From Lentisphaeria bacterium UBA1776 (GTDB lineage: Bacteria > Verrucomicrobiota > Lentisphaeria > Victivallales > Victivallaceae), in the NCBI GenBank assembly GCA_002314605.1, contig DCGO01000095.1, positions 1 to 61,647 on the forward strand: a stretch of 61,647 nucleotides of DNA, read 5' to 3'. This document shows, piece by piece, positions 8,652 to 17,425 of the stretch (position 1 is its first letter; each line of letters starts with the position of its first letter). A program made the position numbers and the translations under genes. The notes beneath the pieces were generated by a model, which was given only the letters and a program-made list of their open reading frames with translations, did not search any database and was not told the DNA's origin.

Positions 8652-11174
8652 ATGAGCGATGAAAATCTCGATGCCGCAGCGGCGGCCAATACCGCTCCTG
8701 CGGAAGAATATTCTGCCGGACAGATCACAGTCCTGGAGGGGCTGGAAGCCGTCCGCAAGCGTCCGTCCATGTATATTGGCGATACGAGCGAGCGCGGACT
8801 GCACCACCTGGTCTATGAAGTGGTGGACAACTCCATCGATGAAGCGCTGGCCGGCTATGCCGGTCACATTCAGGTCTATATCCACAAGGACAACTCCATC
8901 ACCGTCATCGATGACGGCCGCGGGATCCCGGTGGATATGCACGAAACCGAGCACAAGCCCGCCGTGGAAGTGGTGCTGACCATCCTCCACGCCGGCGGTA
9001 AATTCGACCATAACAGCTACAAAGTTTCCGGCGGTCTGCACGGCGTGGGCGTGTCCTGCGTGAACGCCCTTTCCACCAGACTTGCGGTGGAAGTCTGCCG
9101 GGGAGGAAAGGTTTACAGCATCGATTTCGCCCGGGGCGTGACGGATCACCCCCTGAAGGAGATCGGCACCACCGACAAGCGGGGAACCAAGGTCACCTTC
9201 CATCCCGATCCTGAGATTTTTTCGGTGACGGTCTATAAGTGGGAGATTCTCTCCAACCGGCTCCGGGAACTGGCGTTTCTGAACCGGGGCATTACCATCA
9301 GCCTCACCGATGAGCGGGAGGACGAGACCCATCACGCCCGGAGCGAGACCTATCACTACGAAGGCGGCATCAGCGAATTTGTGAGCTACCTCAATGAGTC
9401 CTCCGGCAAGAAGCCCCTAACTCCTGTGATCTATTTCCACCGCGAACGCAACGGCATTGATGTGGAAGTGGCCATGCAGTACAATGACTCCTACTCGGAA
9501 CTGTACTACACCTTCACCAACAACATCAACACCATCGAGGGCGGTACCCATCTGACGGGCTTCCAGACGGCGCTCACACGCACCATCAACAATTACGCCA
9601 AAAACGAGCTCAAAAACGACAAATCCATCACCGGACCGGATACCCGCGAAGGTCTGGCTTATGTCATCAGCGTCAAGGTCCCGGATCCCCAGTTCGAGGG
9701 TCAGACCAAGACCAAATTGGGCAACAGCGAAGTCTCCGGCATTGTCCAGAGCGTCATCAACGAGGAGCTGGGTACTTTCCTCGAGGAAAATCCCGCCATA
9801 GCCAAGGAAGTGGTCATGAAGAGCATGACCGCTGCCGAGGCCCGGGACGCTGCCCGCAAGGCCAGGGAACTGGTGCTGCGCAAAGGGTCTCTGGACAGCT
9901 TCTCCCTCCCCGGCAAGCTGGCCGACTGTTCCGGAAGGGATCCGGCCATCAGCGAGATCTACATCGTCGAGGGCGACTCCGCCGGCGGCTCCGCGAAAAA
10001 GGGGCGGGACAGTTCCTTTCAGGCGATCCTCCCCATCCGCGGCAAACTCCTCAATGTGGAGAAGACCCGGCTTGACAAGGTTCTGAACAACAAGGAGATC
10101 CAGTCCCTGATTGCGGCCATCGGCTGCGGGATCGGCGAGGAAAATTTCGATATTGCCAAGGCCAGATACCACCGCATCGTCATCATGACCGATGCCGATG
10201 TGGACGGTTCCCACATCCGGACGCTTCTCCTTACGTTCTTCTTCCGGCAGATGCCAAAACTGATCGATGCGGGGTACGTCTATATTGCCAAGCCGCCGCT
10301 CTTCAAGGTGACACGGAACAAGAAAGAGCGCTATATCGACACTGAGGAACAGCTGGACCGTTACCTCATCCAGCTGGGCAGCGAGGATATCCAGGTGAGC
10401 CGTCCCGACGGCAGCGCCGTTCCGGCGGAGCACGTCAAGGAGTGGGTGGATCTTTATACCGAGGCATCTCAGGCGGCAGTGGGCATCCGCCGCTGCGGCA
10501 TTGACCCGGTGGAGTATTTTCAGGAGATGAATGCAGAGGGAAAATTCCCCACGGCTCGCATCAATGTCCGGGAGCTGGACGGTTCCACTTCCAGCAAGTA
10601 TGTCTATTCCAATGAGGAAGAAAAAGCCTTTATCGAGGCAACCGAGGCGCGGCTTGGCCGTCACGATGCGTCCATGCCGGCGCCTGTGCCGGCGGACGGA
10701 ACCGCCGTTCCGGCAGCTCCGGCAGCGGAAGCCCAGGATTCCGGACGGAGCCGGGAATTTGACGTCATGAGCATTTTTGAGGCCGCCCACTGCAACGAAC
10801 TGGCGGAGAAACTTTCCGCCCACGGGGTGGATATCAAGCAGGTTTTCAGCGATGGCGAGCTCATCTGCAGCATCTCCAGTCACGCCGCCGAAAAGCCGGT
10901 GGCGGCCAAGTCGCTGCAGAATATTTTTGACGCCATTCGGGACAACGGCCGTCAGGATCTGCGGATCCAGCGGTACAAAGGTCTGGGCGAAATGAACTCG
11001 AGTCAGCTTTGGGAGACCACCATGGACCCGGCTACCCGCAGAATGATCAAGGTCACCATGGCCGATGCCATGGAAGCCGACCGGATCTTCTCGCTTCTGA
11101 TGGGCGATGTGGTGGAGCCCCGGCGGGATTATATCGAAAAGCACGCAGCCAGCGTAAAGGATCTGGATATTTAA
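8652..11174 (+). CDS. gyrB: DNA gyrase subunit B
   Basis: ATPase subunit of DNA gyrase, which introduces negative supercoils together with GyrA (not in the window). It is 840 aa. The GHKL ATPase domain shows VVDNSIDEALAG, DDGRGIPVD and GGLHGVGVSCVNALS. The TOPRIM domain has EGDSAGGSAKKGRDS from Glu440 and DADVDGSH at 514-521, and the C-terminal end has RYKGLGEMNSSQLWETTMDP. Between the last two lies a long insert (about residues 560-760), as in E. coli-type GyrB. Here the insert contains an Ala/Pro-rich linker (PAPVPADGTAVPAAPAAEA) that looks unstructured. recA starts 37 bases downstream. The first residues up to about 20 are an acidic, Ala-rich extension. Confidence 0.97.
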   Translation: MSDENLDAAAAANTAPAEEYSAGQITVLEGLEAVRKRPSMYIGDTSERGLHHLVYEVVDNSIDEALAGYAGHIQVYIHKDNSITVIDDGRGIPVDMHETEHKPAVEVVLTILHAGGKFDHNSYKVSGGLHGVGVSCVNALSTRLAVEVCRGGKVYSIDFARGVTDHPLKEIGTTDKRGTKVTFHPDPEIFSVTVYKWEILSNRLRELAFLNRGITISLTDEREDETHHARSETYHYEGGISEFVSYLNESSGKKPLTPVIYFHRERNGIDVEVAMQYNDSYSELYYTFTNNINTIEGGTHLTGFQTALTRTINNYAKNELKNDKSITGPDTREGLAYVISVKVPDPQFEGQTKTKLGNSEVSGIVQSVINEELGTFLEENPAIAKEVVMKSMTAAEARDAARKARELVLRKGSLDSFSLPGKLADCSGRDPAISEIYIVEGDSAGGSAKKGRDSSFQAILPIRGKLLNVEKTRLDKVLNNKEIQSLIAAIGCGIGEENFDIAKARYHRIVIMTDADVDGSHIRTLLLTFFFRQMPKLIDAGYVYIAKPPLFKVTRNKKERYIDTEEQLDRYLIQLGSEDIQVSRPDGSAVPAEHVKEWVDLYTEASQAAVGIRRCGIDPVEYFQEMNAEGKFPTARINVRELDGSTSSKYVYSNEEEKAFIEATEARLGRHDASMPAPVPADGTAVPAAPAAEAQDSGRSREFDVMSIFEAAHCNELAEKLSAHGVDIKQVFSDGELICSISSHAAEKPVAAKSLQNIFDAIRDNGRQDLRIQRYKGLGEMNSSQLWETTMDPATRRMIKVTMADAMEADRIFSLLMGDVVEPRRDYIEKHAASVKDLDI

Positions 11175-11211
11175 CCGACATCCTGTCACAATCATTCGGG
11201 AGACATTTATC

Positions 11212-12297
11212 ATGGCAGACAAGAAACAGGACATCATCACTTCCGGCCGGGACAAGAATCTGGAGATCGCCATCAGCCAGATCGAAAAGCAGTTCGGCAA
11301 GGGCTCCATCATGCGCATGGGCGACGGCAAAGCCGCGCTGGGCGATGTACCGGTCATCAGTACCGGCAGCCTCGGACTGGATATTGCATTGGGGATCGGC
11401 GGCCTTCCCGCCGGGCGCATCATTGAGATCTACGGGCCGGAATCTTCCGGCAAGACCACCCTCTGCCTTCACGTGATCGCCAACGCCCAGGCCAAGGGGG
11501 GCAACTGCGCCATTATTGATGCTGAACACGCCATTGATCCCGGCTACGCCGAACGGATCGGGGTGAAGGTGAACGATCTGCTGATCTCCCAGCCGGACTG
11601 CGGGGAGGACGCCCTCAATATTGCAGACACGCTGGTGCGGAGCAATTCCATCGACGTGCTGGTCATCGACTCCGTTGCGGCGCTGGTGCCGAAGGCGGAG
11701 ATCGAGGGACAGATGGGAGACAGCCATGTAGGGCTGCAGGCACGGCTCATGTCTCAGGCACTGCGGAAGATCACCGGTGCCGCCAGCCGCAGCCGGACCT
11801 GCGTTATTTTCACCAACCAGATCCGGGAAAAGATCGGCGTCATGTTCGGCAATCCGGAAACGACCACAGGAGGCAACGCCCTCAAATTCTATGCTTCCGT
11901 CCGCATGGATATCCGCAAGACGACCGTCCTGAAGGACCCTGCCGGCAATATTTACGGCAACCGGGCCCGGGTGAAAGTGGTGAAGAACAAAATGGCGCCC
12001 CCCTTCAAAGTGGCGGAATTCGACATTTGCTACAACGAAGGGATCTCCCGGATCGGATCGATCCTGGATCTGGCGGTGGATATGGGACTTCTGGAAAAAC
12101 GCGGTTCCTGGTTCAGTTTTGAAGGCAATCAGCTTGGACAGGGCCGGGATCAGACCAAAATGCTGCTGGAAAAAGATCCGGAACTCTGCCGGAAACTGGA
12201 AGAAACGATCCGGGCAAAAGCTTTTGGTGCCGCCGACGGCAGCAGCAGGGAGACCTCCGCTCCGGAAATTGCTCCCGAACCCGCTGCCGGAGTCTGA
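11212..12297 (+). CDS. recA: recombinase RecA
   Basis: Strand-exchange recombinase and SOS co-protease, 361 aa. The P-loop GPESSGKTT is at residues 75-83. The central ATPase core has IDAEHAIDPGYAERIG and VLVIDSVAALVPKAEIEG. Loop L2 reads IREKIGVMFGNPETTTGGNA, as in all bacterial RecA. The C-terminal tail is Ala/Glu-rich, typical of the autoregulatory tail. The start has a ggagac site 9 bases upstream. No LexA-type box is evident in the short gap after gyrB, so it is probably co-transcribed with gyrB, an unusual coupling. Confidence 0.97.
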   Translation: MADKKQDIITSGRDKNLEIAISQIEKQFGKGSIMRMGDGKAALGDVPVISTGSLGLDIALGIGGLPAGRIIEIYGPESSGKTTLCLHVIANAQAKGGNCAIIDAEHAIDPGYAERIGVKVNDLLISQPDCGEDALNIADTLVRSNSIDVLVIDSVAALVPKAEIEGQMGDSHVGLQARLMSQALRKITGAASRSRTCVIFTNQIREKIGVMFGNPETTTGGNALKFYASVRMDIRKTTVLKDPAGNIYGNRARVKVVKNKMAPPFKVAEFDICYNEGISRIGSILDLAVDMGLLEKRGSWFSFEGNQLGQGRDQTKMLLEKDPELCRKLEETIRAKAFGAADGSSRETSAPEIAPEPAAGV

Positions 12298-12303
12298 AGC
12301 ATC

Positions 12304-14853
12304 ATGGGACGCGGTCTCCAACCGGCGGCGGTCCTCTGTATTTTTCTGACGGCGGGATTCTCCGCCTCCGCCGTATCTTTGGAGCCGTCACTTGCCAAAG
12401 TGACGGACAATACGACGGTTCTCGTCCCCGACACCGCCGGCACAAGGCAGGATTCCGGCATGAATTACCCGGCACTCTGCCGTCTGGCAGAGCAGAACGG
12501 AGATTGGAACTCGGCGTGGAATTTTGCGGAACAGTGGGCGGCTTCGACGGACCCGGCTGTTCGCCGGCAGGGGGTGGAAAAACTGCTGGAGCTTTCGCTG
12601 CGGCGGATGGTCCGGAATCCCGAAAAACTGCTTCAGCAGGCGCAGGCCAGCGGTGTCTCTCCGGAAAACATCGCCCTCTGGAACGTCGGCAGACAGATTT
12701 CCGGCGGCGACTGCGCCGGTGCAGTGAAACAGCTGGAGCCGCTGATCGCTTCTCCGTCGCTGAACCGGAAACAGCTGATTGCCGGACTGAAACTGCTTTA
12801 TGCGGCGCAGATGGGGCAGAAAAAATTTTCGGAAGCCGCAGACATTGCCAGACGCAGGGAAGTGATTGAAGATTCTCCATCGGCAAAATTTGACGCCCTT
12901 GCCTGCCGGATCTACGCACTGTCGGAAGCCGGGCGCCTCCCTGAAGCCAGGGAACTCCTGACCACGGTTCAGGCTGGGTATCCGGCATTTTCGGAGACGC
13001 TGGCGGATCTGCAGATGCTGCTGGACGCCCGCAGCGGCAACTGGAAGGCATTTGAGAAGAATTTTACCGAACGCCGCGGCAAGGGTTCCGGCTGGTATTA
13101 TGCCGTCTGCCGGGCAGGAGCCATCCATGCGGAGACCTTGTCCAAGCCGGAGGAAGCCATCCGGTACCGCAGGGCTGCGCTGCAGGCTGCATCGGGAGAT
13201 TTCGAGCGGAAACAAGCCATGCTGGAGCTGCTGACTTTGCTGGACAAAAACCACCGGTGGGAAGAGCTGGCACAGGTCATTGCCATGTATCTGGAGTGGT
13301 ACCCGGAGTGTCCGGAACGGGAACGGCTGGAACGCCGGGCCGCCGGGTGTCTTTTCCGGGCGGGAAAGTACCCTGCAGGACGGCAGCTGTACGAGGAGAT
13401 CCTTGCCAGGGAAAATATCTCCGGCGGGAAACGGTTCGAAACTGCGGTGGAGGCGGCGGACCAGTGTGCCGTCCACCGGATGACTGCCGAGGAGCTGAAA
13501 TTCCGCCGAATGGCGATGCGTTACGCCCGGACGGCGGCGGAACGGCAGTCCGCCGGGTATCAGCTGGGAGCCTATTATGACCGGCATGGGAAACATCAGC
13601 TGGCGCTGGAAGCGTTTCGCGGAGCCATGCAGGAAACCGGCCCGCTGCAGGAAAAAGCCGGATTCGCCCGCTTGCAGACACTTCAGAAAGTCGGGATGTT
13701 CGCAGAAGCTCTTGCCGCTGCGGAAAAACTCACCCTCTCCAAAGATCCGGCTCTCCGGTGTGCGGCTTTCTATTATGTGGCCAAGCTTCATGAAAAGACT
13801 GAACGGCCGCGTCTGGCAGCGGACGAATATTTGGAATTTGTACGGAAATTTCCGCAGTCGGAACTGGCGGTCCCGGCGCTGTACAATGCGGCATTGATCG
13901 CCGAACAGCTGGGCGATTACGGAGAAGCGGCCAGGCGCTTCAGGGATTTCACGGCACGCTTTCCGAAGAATCCTCTGACCCCCAATGCCGGTTACCGGCT
14001 GATGCTCATGCTTGAGCGTTCCGGAAAAACCGATGAGGCGGAAAAGGCCGCAGAGGCTTTGACGGCGGCTTTTCCGGAATCGCCTTTCAGTGCCGCCGTG
14101 CTGTTTCATCTGGTGGACCGGGCCAAACTGGAGACCCGCTACGCCGTGGCGCTGGAACTTTTGAACCGGATCGAAAATCTTCCGCATCCGGGTGCAGGGA
14201 TTCTCCCCCGGGTACTGTACGACCGGGCGGTGATCCACGCCAAACTGGACAATCCCCGCAAGGCGCTGGAACTTCTGGACCGGCTGCTGACGGTCTATGC
14301 GGCGGATCCTGCGGCGGCGGATGCAGCGGAACTGGCCGGGTATCTCCACTGCCGTCAGGGGGAATATTTTCAGGCGGCGGCCTGTTACGGCCGGGCGGCA
14401 CAGCTCCGTCCGGCGGGACAGGTGGCGGCGGCCATGCTGGAGCGTCAGGCGGATGTTCTGTATGCCGCCGGGACCGAAAGCCGGAAACAGGAATGGCTCC
14501 AGCAGGCGGAAACGATTTACACCGGACTCCTGAAAAAAGGCGGCCATTACGCGTCGCTGGGGTTCAAACTGGGCCGCTGTCTGGAAGCGGAAGGGAAACT
14601 GCGGGCAGCGCAGAAACAGTTTGTCGAGGTGCTCTACCGTTCTGCGGCGGATCAGCAGAACAAGATTCCGCCGGACCGGGTGTGGTGCAGCAAGTCCCTG
14701 TACGCCGCCGTCCGGCTGTGCCGTCTCCGGAACAGTCTTGATGGTGCCCGGCAGGCCTGCCGTCTGCTGAGTCTGGCCAGGACCATGGGGCTGGAGGAAA
14801 ACGGCGAATACGAGACCCTTGAGCGGGATCTTCAGGCCAAATACAAACTTTAA
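12304..14853 (+). CDS. exported TPR-repeat protein in an ExbB/ExbD operon
   Basis: 849-aa protein with an N-terminal signal-like segment (hydrophobic residues about 7-23, ending FSASA), so probably periplasmic. The rest is almost wholly helical Ala/Leu/Glu repeats with tetratricopeptide spacing, for example SELAVPALYNAALIAEQLGD, YGEAARRFRDFTARFPKNP and EYFQAAACYGRAAQLRPAGQ. TPR proteins of this type scaffold envelope complexes. Its place just ahead of ExbB- and ExbD-like genes suggests a partner comparable to the Tol-associated CpoB/YbgF, but much larger. The start at 12304 is 6 bases after the recA stop, without a strong ribosome site. The exact binding partner is unknown. Confidence 0.75.
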   Translation: MGRGLQPAAVLCIFLTAGFSASAVSLEPSLAKVTDNTTVLVPDTAGTRQDSGMNYPALCRLAEQNGDWNSAWNFAEQWAASTDPAVRRQGVEKLLELSLRRMVRNPEKLLQQAQASGVSPENIALWNVGRQISGGDCAGAVKQLEPLIASPSLNRKQLIAGLKLLYAAQMGQKKFSEAADIARRREVIEDSPSAKFDALACRIYALSEAGRLPEARELLTTVQAGYPAFSETLADLQMLLDARSGNWKAFEKNFTERRGKGSGWYYAVCRAGAIHAETLSKPEEAIRYRRAALQAASGDFERKQAMLELLTLLDKNHRWEELAQVIAMYLEWYPECPERERLERRAAGCLFRAGKYPAGRQLYEEILARENISGGKRFETAVEAADQCAVHRMTAEELKFRRMAMRYARTAAERQSAGYQLGAYYDRHGKHQLALEAFRGAMQETGPLQEKAGFARLQTLQKVGMFAEALAAAEKLTLSKDPALRCAAFYYVAKLHEKTERPRLAADEYLEFVRKFPQSELAVPALYNAALIAEQLGDYGEAARRFRDFTARFPKNPLTPNAGYRLMLMLERSGKTDEAEKAAEALTAAFPESPFSAAVLFHLVDRAKLETRYAVALELLNRIENLPHPGAGILPRVLYDRAVIHAKLDNPRKALELLDRLLTVYAADPAAADAAELAGYLHCRQGEYFQAAACYGRAAQLRPAGQVAAAMLERQADVLYAAGTESRKQEWLQQAETIYTGLLKKGGHYASLGFKLGRCLEAEGKLRAAQKQFVEVLYRSAADQQNKIPPDRVWCSKSLYAAVRLCRLRNSLDGARQACRLLSLARTMGLEENGEYETLERDLQAKYKL
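12385..12406. repeat. 22-base perfect hairpin early in the TPR gene
   Basis: CCGTCACTT (12385-12393), loop gcca, AAGTGACGG (12398-12406). It lies about 80 bases inside the coding region, 90 bases after the recA stop. No T run follows, so it is not a standard terminator. It could affect mRNA processing between recA and the envelope genes, or be a coding coincidence. Confidence 0.6.
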
Positions 14854-14874
14854 ATCGGAAAATGGAGTTGCAAC

Positions 14875-15513
14875 ATGTTTTTTTATCAATTGCTGGTGGA
14901 CGGCGGGGCTGTCATGTGGCTCATTGCCATTGCTGCAGTGCTGGCGGGTGCAGTATTTCTGGTGAAAGCCTTTCAGTTTCACCGGGAGGAGATCAACATC
15001 CGTGAGCTGATCAGCGGTCTTGAAAATGTCCTGAAACGGGACGGTTTTGTGGAAGCCATCAGTTTGTGTGATAATACGCCGGGACCGGCGGCACGGGTGG
15101 TCGGGGCCGCCATTCTGGCGTTTCAGCGGGGGGATCGGGATCTGCAGCAGGCAGTGGACTGCGCGTGTCTGGAGGAACTGCCGAAGCTGGAACGTCATGT
15201 CGGACTTATCGGGACCATGGGATATATTGCGCCCCTTCTGGGTTTTTTCGGAACGATTCTCGGCATGATGCAGGCGTTTCAGACGATCCACCATACCCAG
15301 AGCGTATATCTTTCGGCGGCCCAGCTGGCCGGGTCGGTGAATATGGCGCTCATTACCACCGCATCTGGGCTGGCGGTGGCGATCCCGTGTTATGTGGCCT
15401 ACAATTTTCTGGTTTCCCGGATCAATACCATTTCGCTGGACATTGAACTTGCTTCCCGGGAAATGCTCGGGTTCATGGAGCGCCGCCGCGCCGAAAAAGG
15501 GGGCCGGCAATGA
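14875..15513 (+). CDS. MotA/TolQ/ExbB proton-channel family protein
   Basis: Inner-membrane proton-channel subunit of 212 aa. It has one N-terminal membrane helix (about 10-32), a cytoplasmic loop, then two closely spaced helices in the C-terminal half. The family core is seen in LERHVGLIGTMGYIAPLLGF, FFGTILGMMQAFQTI and LAGSVNMALITTASGLAVAI. ExbB/TolQ subunits form a pentamer around an ExbD/TolR dimer and use the proton gradient to energise outer-membrane processes. The start is 21 bases after the TPR gene, and the stop overlaps the exbD-like start (ATGA), so the two are coupled. Confidence 0.92.
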   Translation: MFFYQLLVDGGAVMWLIAIAAVLAGAVFLVKAFQFHREEINIRELISGLENVLKRDGFVEAISLCDNTPGPAARVVGAAILAFQRGDRDLQQAVDCACLEELPKLERHVGLIGTMGYIAPLLGFFGTILGMMQAFQTIHHTQSVYLSAAQLAGSVNMALITTASGLAVAIPCYVAYNFLVSRINTISLDIELASREMLGFMERRRAEKGGRQ

Positions 15514-15995
15514 TCGTTGACCGTCAGGATGGACCATCCCGGGCCGAGGTCCGGCGGTGGCGGCCCCGATACAAAGTTCTTTCCGGACTGCCGCCCATGG
15601 TACCGGCCATCGACATCTTTTTTCTGATCCTTTTTTTCTTTATGCTGTCCAGCTCCTTTGTCCAAGTGTCGGGGATCAAAGTGGATCTGCCGATGGCGGA
15701 GACCACAGTGTCGGCGGATATCGAGAAATTCATCGTCACCATTGCCTGGAGCGGCAGCGGCCCCAAACTGTTTTTCAACGACCACCCGGTGTCCCGGGAA
15801 ATGCTGAAGGAGCGCCTCGCCCGGGTCAGCGTGGTTTCCAAATCCGCCATGATCGTCATCCGGCCGGACCGGCGGGTGCCCTTTGAACCGGTGGCGGAAA
15901 TCATGGCTCTGGCGGAAAAGGCAAAGCTGGCCAGCTTCATCGCCGTAATGCCTCCCCGGACCGGGCCGGAAACGGTCTTCAATCAGGAAAAATAA
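15510..15995 (+). CDS. ExbD/TolR family biopolymer transport protein
   Basis: 161-aa partner of the preceding channel. A cytoplasmic arginine-rich N-terminus leads to a single membrane helix PAIDIFFLILFFFMLSSSF, whose Asp is the conserved proton-carrying residue. A periplasmic domain follows with VDLPMAETTV and the typical late segment SAMIVIRPDRRVPFEPVAEI. Residues after the membrane segment match the TolR/ExbD beta-alpha fold. ATGA overlap with the exbB-like gene fixes the start. Whether it acts in TonB-type uptake or Tol-type envelope constriction cannot be decided from sequence. Confidence 0.9.
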   Translation: MIVDRQDGPSRAEVRRWRPRYKVLSGLPPMVPAIDIFFLILFFFMLSSSFVQVSGIKVDLPMAETTVSADIEKFIVTIAWSGSGPKLFFNDHPVSREMLKERLARVSVVSKSAMIVIRPDRRVPFEPVAEIMALAEKAKLASFIAVMPPRTGPETVFNQEK

Positions 15996-16004
15996 GCAGA
16001 TCTT

Positions 16005-16697
16005 ATGCGGAAAATACAAGCTTCGGACAATCCCTGGATCCACTCCACGACGGCGGCACTGCTGACGGCAGCGGCGGGGTTCGTGTTTTTCGGAGTGTTT
16101 TTCCGCTATGAGCCGCCGAAGGTCGCACCTCCGGTGCACCGGGCCGGCAAGGCATCGCTGCTGACCCTGCGTGCGGAAGACGAGGTCATGGGTCGCTGGC
16201 TGGAGGTCCACGATCCATCCCGGATCGCGCTGGGGCGCCCGCCGGTGATCAGAAAACGACCCTATCTCCCGCCGGATTCGACGAAACCGGATCCGCTGTA
16301 TGAACCGGAAGCACCCAGGGAACCGGTTCCCGTACCGTTTGTCATGGAAGGGGTATCCGCCGGGAATGTACCGAAATTTCATGCGCCTCTGCCGGTACCG
16401 GTTTTTCCGGCAATCCCGCCGGAGAATTTCCCGAAATTCACCGTCAACGGGATACGCGAAAAGCTGATCCTGCCGGATGATCTGCTCAAATTGGCGGCAT
16501 CCGTCAATGCAGGGACCGTGGAAATGCGCCTCGGGCAGGGGGTCCTGCCGGAAGAACGGCGCATTGAGGTCCTGCGTTCCTCCGGAAGTTCCAGAGTGGA
16601 CCGGATCCTGGCGGAGATCTTTGCATCGCGCCGTTTCCCGGAACTGCCCGCCAGACTGAAACTGGTTTGGGATTCCACAGGAGAAAAAGAACCATGA
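16005..16697 (+). CDS. TonB/TolA-like single-span periplasmic protein
   Basis: 230 aa, no confident family. One N-terminal membrane helix (about 16-34, TTAALLTAAAGFVFFGVFF) is followed by a proline-rich periplasmic stretch with charged spacers (residues about 75-150, such as PDSTKPDPLYEPEAPREPVP). A C-terminal region of about 80 residues ends FPELPARLKLVWDST. That layout, helix, Pro-rich spacer, small terminal domain, plus its place right after ExbB/ExbD, is what one expects of a TonB or TolA energy transducer. I do not see a canonical TonB YP motif. Function is inferred from architecture and context only. Confidence 0.6.
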   Translation: MRKIQASDNPWIHSTTAALLTAAAGFVFFGVFFRYEPPKVAPPVHRAGKASLLTLRAEDEVMGRWLEVHDPSRIALGRPPVIRKRPYLPPDSTKPDPLYEPEAPREPVPVPFVMEGVSAGNVPKFHAPLPVPVFPAIPPENFPKFTVNGIREKLILPDDLLKLAASVNAGTVEMRLGQGVLPEERRIEVLRSSGSSRVDRILAEIFASRRFPELPARLKLVWDSTGEKEP

Positions 16698-16930
16698 TCG
16701 GAGTAACATTTTCACAAGGGATCTTTGTGTATCTGGTACTGTGGCTGGCGCTGATCGCGGTGCTGTATCTGCGCAGCTCCAGGCGCAGGGCAAAGATCCA
16801 CAGTTCGCAGGTGGAAAGTCATCTTTTCAGCTGCGACCGCTGCCACTACGCATTTCTCAACAAGGATCAGATCAACCTGACCCGCTGCCCGCGCTGCAAT
16901 GCCATCTGCATCCGCCGCCGGGTGCGGTAG
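16694..16930 (+). CDS. small membrane-anchored zinc-ribbon protein
   Basis: 78 aa: an N-terminal membrane helix (about 8-25, GIFVYLVLWLALIAVLYL), a basic RSSRRRAK stop-transfer, then a zinc ribbon with two CxxC pairs, CDRC and CPRC, 17 residues apart. The start at 16694 overlaps the preceding stop (ATGA) and has a ggagaaaaag ribosome site; an upstream in-frame ATG at 16667 is less likely. Role unknown; by position it belongs to the ExbBD-like unit. Confidence 0.65.
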   Translation: MIGVTFSQGIFVYLVLWLALIAVLYLRSSRRRAKIHSSQVESHLFSCDRCHYAFLNKDQINLTRCPRCNAICIRRRVR

Positions 16931-16959
16931 AAAATTCAGAAAATATACAGGAGTGAATG

Positions 16960-17418
16960 ATGACCGCTGTGATCCGATTCAAGATGATGGAAGGCTGTGC
17001 TGATCTGGCTCCCGCCAAGGCCCATGCCGATGATGCCGCCTACGACCTCAGGAGCCGGGCCGATCTGGAAGCTGTGCCAGGGAGGAGCCTCCTGGTCCCC
17101 ACGGGACTCTTCCTGGAACTTCCGGCAGGGTACGAGGCCCAGATCCGGCCCCGGAGCGGGCTGGCCCTCAAGCATGACATCATGCTCACCAATTCTCCCG
17201 GTACGGTGGATGCCGGCTACCGGGGAGAAGTGGGGGTGATCCTCTACAATGGCGGCAGTGGACCTTTTGCGATCCGCCGGGGCGACCGCATCGCCCAGAT
17301 GGTCATTGCCAGGCTTGCCGATGTGGAACTGGTAACGGCGGAAACCCTTTCAGAAAGCGGTCGTGGGACCGGCGGATTCGGAAGTTCCGGCAAACAGGAA
17401 TTTTCCACAAAGGCGTAG
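16960..17418 (+). CDS. dut: deoxyuridine 5'-triphosphate nucleotidohydrolase
   Basis: Trimeric dUTPase that hydrolyses dUTP to dUMP, keeping uracil out of DNA and feeding thymidylate synthesis (thyX is 9 kb away). All five motifs are seen: AHADDAAYDLRS (motif 1), IRPRSGLALKH (2), NSPGTVDAGYRGEVGVILYN (3), IRRGDRIAQMVI (4) and GRGTGGFGSSG (5). The length of about 152 aa is standard. ATG codons at 16957 and 16960 are in frame, and spacing from the caggag site favours 16960. The MFS gene begins 8 bases after the stop. Confidence 0.96.
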   Translation: MTAVIRFKMMEGCADLAPAKAHADDAAYDLRSRADLEAVPGRSLLVPTGLFLELPAGYEAQIRPRSGLALKHDIMLTNSPGTVDAGYRGEVGVILYNGGSGPFAIRRGDRIAQMVIARLADVELVTAETLSESGRGTGGFGSSGKQEFSTKA

Positions 17419-17425
17419 TCCGGTC

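Noticed and set aside
12388..15537. 1049-aa minus-strand open frame across the TPR and exbB genes
   Set aside because: The composition is antisense-like and there is no motif; the plus strand encodes known families.
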